A DNA stretch of 64,000 nt from Prevotella sp. (lineage in GTDB: Bacteria > Bacteroidota > Bacteroidia > Bacteroidales > Bacteroidaceae). Position 1 is the stretch's first letter; each line of letters begins with the position of its first letter. The translations under genes and the position numbers were made by a program. The notes under the pieces are model-generated. The model made no database searches, was not told the DNA's origin, and saw only the letters and a list, made by a program, of their open reading frames with translations. The DNA lies in NCBI GenBank assembly GCA_024695815.1, contig JAILHK010000048.1, forward strand, positions 1 through 64,000. The letters run 5' to 3'. This document shows, piece by piece, positions 59,289-64,000 of this stretch.

Positions 59289-59604
59289 AAAAAAGCGTGG
59301 GAGTCCTTCTTGCTACTCGTCCCACACTCTGAGGCTCTGGCATCGCCCTAATCGTCAGAACGAGCAACGCCGAAGCCCACGCCGATATGTATACCTACAC
59401 CAATTCCTTACGGCCTAGGGCCATAGCGGATAACTTGTGCATTGGATAATACACACCTATGGGCGTCTTTGTTGCTTTGTTTTTTGACGATTAGATAGGA
59501 ACTGCCAGATTCCAGAGTGTCAAGTACAAAGCGTCAAGTACGCCTTCTTAATATTCAGTTCCTCGTCTTTTCTGTCATTTTTGCATCTGACTTCAAATCT
59601 GAGG
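59289..59604 (-). ncRNA. ~316-nt structured RNA upstream of abiH (copy 2)
   Basis: Minus-strand -7 box TATCTTTG (59611-59618). The RNA holds GAATATTAAGAAGGCGTACTTG then ACGCTTTGT near its 5' end, GGTGTAGGTATA in the middle, and a 3' domain closed by GCGTGGG/CCCACGC (plus-strand 59376-59382 with 59295-59301, 7 perfect pairs) followed by six U. Inside is a second stem GTTGCTCGTTC with GGACGAGTAGCAA. Same plan as 19253-19587, including an internal hairpin with GGG...CC.AGACCTC-like sequence. Confidence 0.65.
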
Positions 59605-59610
59605 ACGTTG

Positions 59611-59618
59611 CAAAGATA
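59611..59618 (-). promoter_or_regulatory. -7 box of ncRNA copy 2
   Basis: TATCTTTG on the minus strand, divergent to the direct repeat that begins at 59681. Confidence 0.6.
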
Positions 59619-59680
59619 AAACAAATATCTGAAAGTTCCAAAAATAAGCTTGGGATTTTGTTTGTGGAAAATGAAAGAGG

Positions 59681-59818
59681 AAAATAAAAAGTGGAGGGAA
59701 AATTTGGAAGTTCTGGAAAAAGTTCCTATCTCTGCAACGTCAAAAGTTTCCTCTTTTGACTATCCGGGTAGAATCCCGCGTGAGGGTAAGGCTTTATCGA
59801 TACTGCCCATTTTAAAAC
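59681..59818. repeat. 138-bp direct repeat, right copy, with a second sRNA-like unit
   Basis: Right partner of 55081-55218. It keeps the hairpins GTCAAAAG/CTTTTGAC (59739-59760) and CGGG/CCCG (59765-59778). The -7 box reads TATCTCTG, one change from consensus, and the terminator differs (next feature). The copies enclose the BIg2 protein gene, abiH and ncRNA copy 2. Confidence 0.85.
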
Positions 59819-59828
59819 GAATTATATA

Positions 59829-59878
59829 TTGAAATGAACCCCGAAAGTTTTTTGTTCAACTTTCGGGGTTCATTTCAA
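59829..59878. terminator. Strong terminator hairpin
   Basis: TTGAAATGAACCCCGAAAGT (from 59829) and its exact complement (59858-59878) give a 21-bp perfect stem with an 8-base loop. It lies between the right direct repeat and the 3' end of the LmbE-type gene and probably serves both sides. Confidence 0.75.
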
Positions 59879-59917
59879 TTGTGGTTATGTCCTTTTCATT
59901 GGTTCGTTTGATTACTT

Positions 59918-61087
59918 TTAAATCGTGGGAAAGTGATATTCCACGAACGCTTCCATGGCTTCGTAGCAGGCAAGGCCCAACTCGTCGTAGCGGCGGGCGG
60001 TGTCGCGGTTGCGGTCTTCGGCACGCTGCCAGAACAGGCGCTCGTCGTTGCCCAGGAAAGGCGCACTCTCCATCTGACTCTGATGGCGCAGAATGGCATT
60101 GCGCTTCTCGCGCAGTTCCTCAGGTGACATGGGTACACACATCTCAATGTCGGCCACGTCCCATTCGGCCCACGCACCACGATACATCCAGATGCGACAG
60201 TCGTTGAGCCAGGCAGCACCAGCCTGTCTCTCCTGGTCGATGGCTGCCAGCACCACATCGGTACACTTGCGGTGGGTGCCATGCGGGTCGGCCAAGTCGG
60301 CAGCCACGTAGATCTGGTGTGGCTGGATGTCGGCAATGAGTTTCTGTACGATGTGCACGTCGCGCTCGGTGACGGGCAGCTTTTCTATCTTTCCACTCTC
60401 ATAGAAAGGCAGATCGAGGAAGTGCGTGTGGTCCTTGGTGATGCCGTTGTAGCCACAGGCATTTCGTGCCTCGCCACGGCGTATCAACTTCTTGACGGTG
60501 AGCACAGCAGCCGTGTCGAGGTCGCCCTTCTGCTTTTGTTTGATATAGCCCATGATGTTGCGATAGTAGCTCTTGATGACCTCGTCGCTATCGTTGGCAA
60601 AGAGCTTGTTGAAACCGTTGATGAAGTGCATGTAGAGACGCACCTCCTCGTCGGCCACGGCAATGTTGCCACTGGTTTGATAGGCAATGTGTACATCGTG
60701 GTTCTGCTGTATAAGTCGGCGAATGGTGCCACCCATCGAGATGACATCATCGTCGGGATGCGGCGAGAACACAATGACGCGTTTGGGGTAGGGCAGCGCA
60801 CGCTCCGGACGAGTGCTGTCGTCGGCATTAGGCTTGCCGCCGGGCCATCCGGTGATGGTGTGCTGCAGCTCGTTGAACACGGCGATGTTGACCAGTCCGG
60901 CCTGTCCGTCGAACTGTTGCACAAGGTGTCCCAGCCCGTTGTCTTCATAGTCTTTTGTCGAGAGCTTCAGCACAGGTTTCCCCACCTTGCGGCATAGCTC
61001 GATGACGGCCCGCCGCAATGCGTGGTCGGGCATCTGAATAGTAGTAGTTAGATTGAGATTCAACATTGGAGTAATTGTTAGGTTCAT
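59918..61087 (-). CDS. LmbE/PIG-L-type deacetylase, like the C-terminal half of Bacteroidota NagB-LmbE fusions
   Basis: A 389-residue protein with the zinc motif VIVFSPHPDDDVISMGGTI, YQTSGNIAVADEEV, YNGITKDHTHFLDLPFYESG and ADLADPHGTHRKCTDVV, the LmbE N-deacetylase pattern. The segment before it (AVIELCRKVGKPVLKLSTKD, TITGWPGGKPNADDS) is familiar from long proteins annotated as glucosamine-6-phosphate deaminases, where a NagB domain precedes. Here no NagB domain is present. It overlaps the PPDK_N gene by 4 bases (ATGA), indicating translational coupling. Confidence 0.8.
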   Translation of the reverse strand: MNLTITPMLNLNLTTTIQMPDHALRRAVIELCRKVGKPVLKLSTKDYEDNGLGHLVQQFDGQAGLVNIAVFNELQHTITGWPGGKPNADDSTRPERALPYPKRVIVFSPHPDDDVISMGGTIRRLIQQNHDVHIAYQTSGNIAVADEEVRLYMHFINGFNKLFANDSDEVIKSYYRNIMGYIKQKQKGDLDTAAVLTVKKLIRRGEARNACGYNGITKDHTHFLDLPFYESGKIEKLPVTERDVHIVQKLIADIQPHQIYVAADLADPHGTHRKCTDVVLAAIDQERQAGAAWLNDCRIWMYRGAWAEWDVADIEMCVPMSPEELREKRNAILRHQSQMESAPFLGNDERLFWQRAEDRNRDTARRYDELGLACYEAMEAFVEYHFPTI

Positions 61088-64000
61088 TCAGGTAAGAGAA
61101 CGACACCCTGCTGCTTCTTGCCATCCATCATGATTTTTAGCGGACGGTCAAAGCGCACGTGGCGCACATATTCGGTCTCTTCGACGGCAGGCATGGCGTC
61201 GAGGATGTCTGTTTGCAGCACACCATCGCCTGTGTAGGTGTTGATGGTGAAGTAGCCCACACCAAAAGAGGTGAGGTTCTGGAAGAAGTGAGTGCCCTGC
61301 GAAGGGTCCACATGATAGTTCTTCAGACCAGCCTCTACGATGACGCGGGCTGCCGAGATGTGAGGCCACTTCACGGGGATGCCCAGCCAGTAGTCGCTGG
61401 AGCCCCAGCGGCCTGGACCAATCAAGACGTAGTTCTTGCCTTCATCCAGGAACTTGCGGTTGATCTTCTCAATGTCGCAGGCAATCATCGGATTGTTAGA
61501 AGCCGTGAAGTTCTCGTCGGTCTTCACATAGATAACATCGACCACATCTTCGGAGATGCCGTGTCCCAACGAGTTGTGCGAGCGCATGAGGCACTGCTCG
61601 TCGGAAATCTTCTGCAGATCCTCGTCGAGCACCTGCTTAGAGTCAACGATAGGACGAATCTGAAGTAGATAGAACGAACCAGTAGCACCGCCCGAAGGGT
61701 TGGTGGAAGTGGTGTCCAGATTGCAAGCAAACTCAATCTCTACGGGGCGACGCATCTCCTCGGCACCGAACTTCTGAGCCAGTTGCAGAATCTCGGGCAG
61801 GGGGAATACACCCTGCTGCAGCACACCGTCGAAGGTGATGACCTTGCGTCCGCCCTCGTAGATGCCGGGACGGATGATCTGGTCCATAGGGTCGAACGTA
61901 GAAGCGATGTAGCGCAGCGAGCCATCCTGGTCGGCCTGTTTCACGCGCAGGCTCTTGATATTGAAGCCGTCGTCGACCTTGAAGTCGGTGCCTACGTGCG
62001 ACATGTCGAGCGCATAGAAGCGTGTCTGCGTGTCGCGTAGCGCCGTCTCCATCTCGCTGGTCTGCAGTATCTGGTGCGGATGATAGGGCGATACACGCAG
62101 CGTCTGTCCGCCATCCACGATGTATTTTCCCAGTCCCAGCGCCAGTGAAGCAATGCCCTCTTCGGCCGTCTCGTCGCCAATGGGGTAGTAGTTCAGCGAG
62201 CGCAGCACACCTGAGAAGGTGGGGTAGTAGAGGTCGCCATACTGTTGGCCCACCACCTCCTGGATGATGACTGCCATTTTTTCCTGGTCGATGACGTTCT
62301 GCGTGGCCGTCATATAGGCTTTCGAGTCGCGATAGTAAACCGAGGCATAGACACTCTTAATGGCGCATGCCAGCATGCTCAGCATCTCGTACTTGTCGTC
62401 GAGCCAGGGAATCATATAGGTGGAATAGATACCAGCGAAAGGCTGATAGTGAGAGTCTTCGAGCAACGATGACGAACGGATAGCGATAGGCTTCTTGATG
62501 GCTTCGAAGAAAATGAAGAAGTCCTCTATCAGTGCATCGGGCAACTGCGCCTTCAGGAAGTGTTGAAGGATGACATCGTCGGGGGCATCGCTCAGGGCAA
62601 TGCTCCACAGATTGTTGGAGTCCATGAACTCGTCGAAGAAGTCGGTGCAGAGCACCACCGTCTTCGGAATCTGTACAGGCGCATTTTCGAACTTGTTGAG
62701 CTCGGGATGGCGCTTGATAATATTGTCGAGAAAAGCCAAACCACGACCTTTTCCGCCCAGCGAACCATCGCCGATGCGGGCAAAGTGGGCATAGCGGTCG
62801 AACTTAGCACGGTCGAAGACGGCCACCACGCCAATGTTCTTCATCTTACGATACTGCACAATGGCATCGAAGATGATCTGACGGTGGGCATCGACATCCT
62901 GCAACTTGTGCCAGGTGACGTGCTTCAGAAATTGCGATACAGGGAAGATGGCACGCGCACACAACCAGCGACTCATGTGGTTGCGGCGGATGTGGTGCAT
63001 CAGCGAGTCGTGAGGAATCTTGAAGATGTTATCTTGCAACTCTTTCAATGAGCGCACGCGCATCACCTCCTCTTTGGTTTCCGGGTCGCGGAAGATGAAG
63101 TCTCCAAAGCCCAGATGTTCCTCCAGCAGATTGCGCAGATCCACATTGAATTTCTTCGAGTTCTTGTCTATGAAGTCATATCCCTCGGCCTCAGCCTTCT
63201 GCTTGTTGACGGTCTCTGAGCTCTGCAGAATCAATGGCACGAACTCGTCGTGCTTGCGAATCTCGCGAAACAGTTTCAGTCCGGCCTCTGGGTCGCCCTC
63301 TTCCATGTGCGAGAGGCGGTTCACCGATGCCATCATGGGGAAGCGGGTATCGCTGATGACGCCCTGCACGTTGTCTTTATACTTTAGGTAGAAAGACATG
63401 GCCTCCTCATAGTTGGTGGCCAGCACCACCTTGGGACGTCCGCGTTTGCGCTGGGCTGCAGCGTGGGGGTTCAGTGCCTCGGTCGAGAAACGCTTGCTCT
63501 GTGCCAGGATATAGTTGTAGAGGTTGGGCAGGATAGACGAGTAGAAACGGATATTGTCCTCCACCAGCAGAATCATCTGCACATCGGCCTCGCGGATGTC
63601 GTGGTCAATGTTCATCTGGTCCTCAATCAGTTTGATGATGGAGAGGATGAGGTTGGTGTTGCCCAACCAACAGAACACGTAGTCGAAGATAGACATATCC
63701 TCGTCTTGCATGCGGCGTGTGATGCCGTGTGAGAAAGGCGTCAGCACCACGCAAGGAATCTGCGGGTGAACCTGTTTCACCTCGCGAGCTACGGTGAAGG
63801 CATCGTTGTCGGCATTACCAGGCATGCAAATCACCAGGTCGATGTCGGTGGCCTTCAGCACCTCGTTGGCCTCTTCGGTGGTAGAAACCTGCGTGAAGGT
63901 GGGTGGGTAGCGCATGCCCAGTTCGGTATATTCGTCGAACACTTTCTCATCGACGCGCCCGTCGTCTTCCAGCATGAAGGCATCATAAGGGTTAGCCACG
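61084..64000 (-). CDS. PEP synthase-like PPDK_N protein with receiver-like N-terminal domains (5' end outside the window)
   Basis: At least 972 residues; the N terminus continues beyond base 64000. Residues about 1-120 (LVICMPGNADNDAFTVAREV, IPCVVLTPFSHG) and 140-270 (MILLVEDNIRFYSSILPNL, VQGVISDTRFPMM, LILQSSE) resemble two receiver domains; the second has ED and D in place. From about 400 on comes the PPDK_N ATP-grasp domain (GGKGRGLAFLDNII, IRSSSLLEDSHYQPFAGIYST, QEVVGQQYGDLYYPTFSGV, YLLQIRPI). The phospho-His and PEP-binding domains of true PEP synthase are absent, so it may be a dikinase-like phosphotransferase or regulator. Coupled to the LmbE-type gene. Confidence 0.85.
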   Translation of the reverse strand, partial: VANPYDAFMLEDDGRVDEKVFDEYTELGMRYPPTFTQVSTTEEANEVLKATDIDLVICMPGNADNDAFTVAREVKQVHPQIPCVVLTPFSHGITRRMQDEDMSIFDYVFCWLGNTNLILSIIKLIEDQMNIDHDIREADVQMILLVEDNIRFYSSILPNLYNYILAQSKRFSTEALNPHAAAQRKRGRPKVVLATNYEEAMSFYLKYKDNVQGVISDTRFPMMASVNRLSHMEEGDPEAGLKLFREIRKHDEFVPLILQSSETVNKQKAEAEGYDFIDKNSKKFNVDLRNLLEEHLGFGDFIFRDPETKEEVMRVRSLKELQDNIFKIPHDSLMHHIRRNHMSRWLCARAIFPVSQFLKHVTWHKLQDVDAHRQIIFDAIVQYRKMKNIGVVAVFDRAKFDRYAHFARIGDGSLGGKGRGLAFLDNIIKRHPELNKFENAPVQIPKTVVLCTDFFDEFMDSNNLWSIALSDAPDDVILQHFLKAQLPDALIEDFFIFFEAIKKPIAIRSSSLLEDSHYQPFAGIYSTYMIPWLDDKYEMLSMLACAIKSVYASVYYRDSKAYMTATQNVIDQEKMAVIIQEVVGQQYGDLYYPTFSGVLRSLNYYPIGDETAEEGIASLALGLGKYIVDGGQTLRVSPYHPHQILQTSEMETALRDTQTRFYALDMSHVGTDFKVDDGFNIKSLRVKQADQDGSLRYIASTFDPMDQIIRPGIYEGGRKVITFDGVLQQGVFPLPEILQLAQKFGAEEMRRPVEIEFACNLDTTSTNPSGGATGSFYLLQIRPIVDSKQVLDEDLQKISDEQCLMRSHNSLGHGISEDVVDVIYVKTDENFTASNNPMIACDIEKINRKFLDEGKNYVLIGPGRWGSSDYWLGIPVKWPHISAARVIVEAGLKNYHVDPSQGTHFFQNLTSFGVGYFTINTYTGDGVLQTDILDAMPAVEETEYVRHVRFDRPLKIMMDGKKQQGVVLLPE

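Noticed and set aside
1..64000. tRNA or rRNA genes
   Set aside because: I looked through the intergenic gaps and saw no cloverleaf or rRNA segment; a covariance search was not possible.

Overview
The window reads as chromosomal DNA of a Bacteroidota species, most likely a gut or rumen Prevotella-type bacterium (Prevotellaceae). The grounds are: SusC/SusD outer-membrane pairs, a BspA-like/BIg2 surface protein with a type IX-type tail, PdxS/PdxT, almost no Shine-Dalgarno sites, and about twenty promoters with the Bacteroidota -7 box TAnnTTTG (mostly TACCTTTG or TAACTTTG) placed 25-110 bases before start codons. Species cannot be fixed from the sequence alone.

Layout. 1-2.0 kb: 5' part of class II aldolase and pdxT/pdxS. 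2.4-12.8 kb, all minus strand: cysK, a DAACS symporter, an OprC-like TonB receptor with a YtkA-like lipoprotein, and a SusD/SusC pair. Their three promoters share an 18-bp palindrome at exactly the same distance from the -7 box, so they look like one regulon. 13.7-19.6 kb: a defence and mobile region with vsr, a small HTH operon, a nonsense-mutated gene, a REP-associated HUH transposase flanked by its hairpins, an HNH/C5-methyltransferase restriction-modification pair, and a ~335-nt non-coding RNA. 19.9-25.1 kb: sulfur amino acid PLP enzymes (C-S lyase, two trans-sulfuration family enzymes), a LuxR regulator and an Lrp regulator. 25.3-28.7 kb: an esterase fusion, an AGCS symporter and queE/queD. 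28.9-39.4 kb: aryl-acid metabolism (two phenylacetate-CoA ligases, an ACT protein, ADP-forming acyl-CoA synthetase, aminotransferase, IorAB, and a kinase-like protein without the phospho-acceptor His). 39.6-48.5 kb: HAD, metG, opine-type dehydrogenase and surface-polysaccharide genes. 48.5-54.6 kb: nadD, gmk, a DUF559 nuclease, yicC, der, era and a TSCPD protein. 55-59.8 kb: an AT-rich island (AbiH plus a BIg2 protein) between two 138-bp direct repeats. 59.9-64 kb: a LmbE-type deacetylase and a PPDK_N protein that runs off the end.

The most unusual content is non-coding. Four intergenic arrays (12, 13, 4 and 18 units) are built on an exact 22-bp period: each unit is a 15-bp odd-length dyad (variants on TTCTAGACTCTAGAA, TTCTAGCCCCTAGAA, AATAGTGCCACTATT) plus a 7-bp spacer. 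I do not know a described system that matches. In addition, GC-rich REP-like palindromes are translated in frame inside gmk, nadD, a DUF559 nuclease and vsr; two related ~330-nt RNAs with intrinsic terminators precede two separate defence operons; and a promoter-bearing 84-86-bp tandem repeat lies upstream of der.
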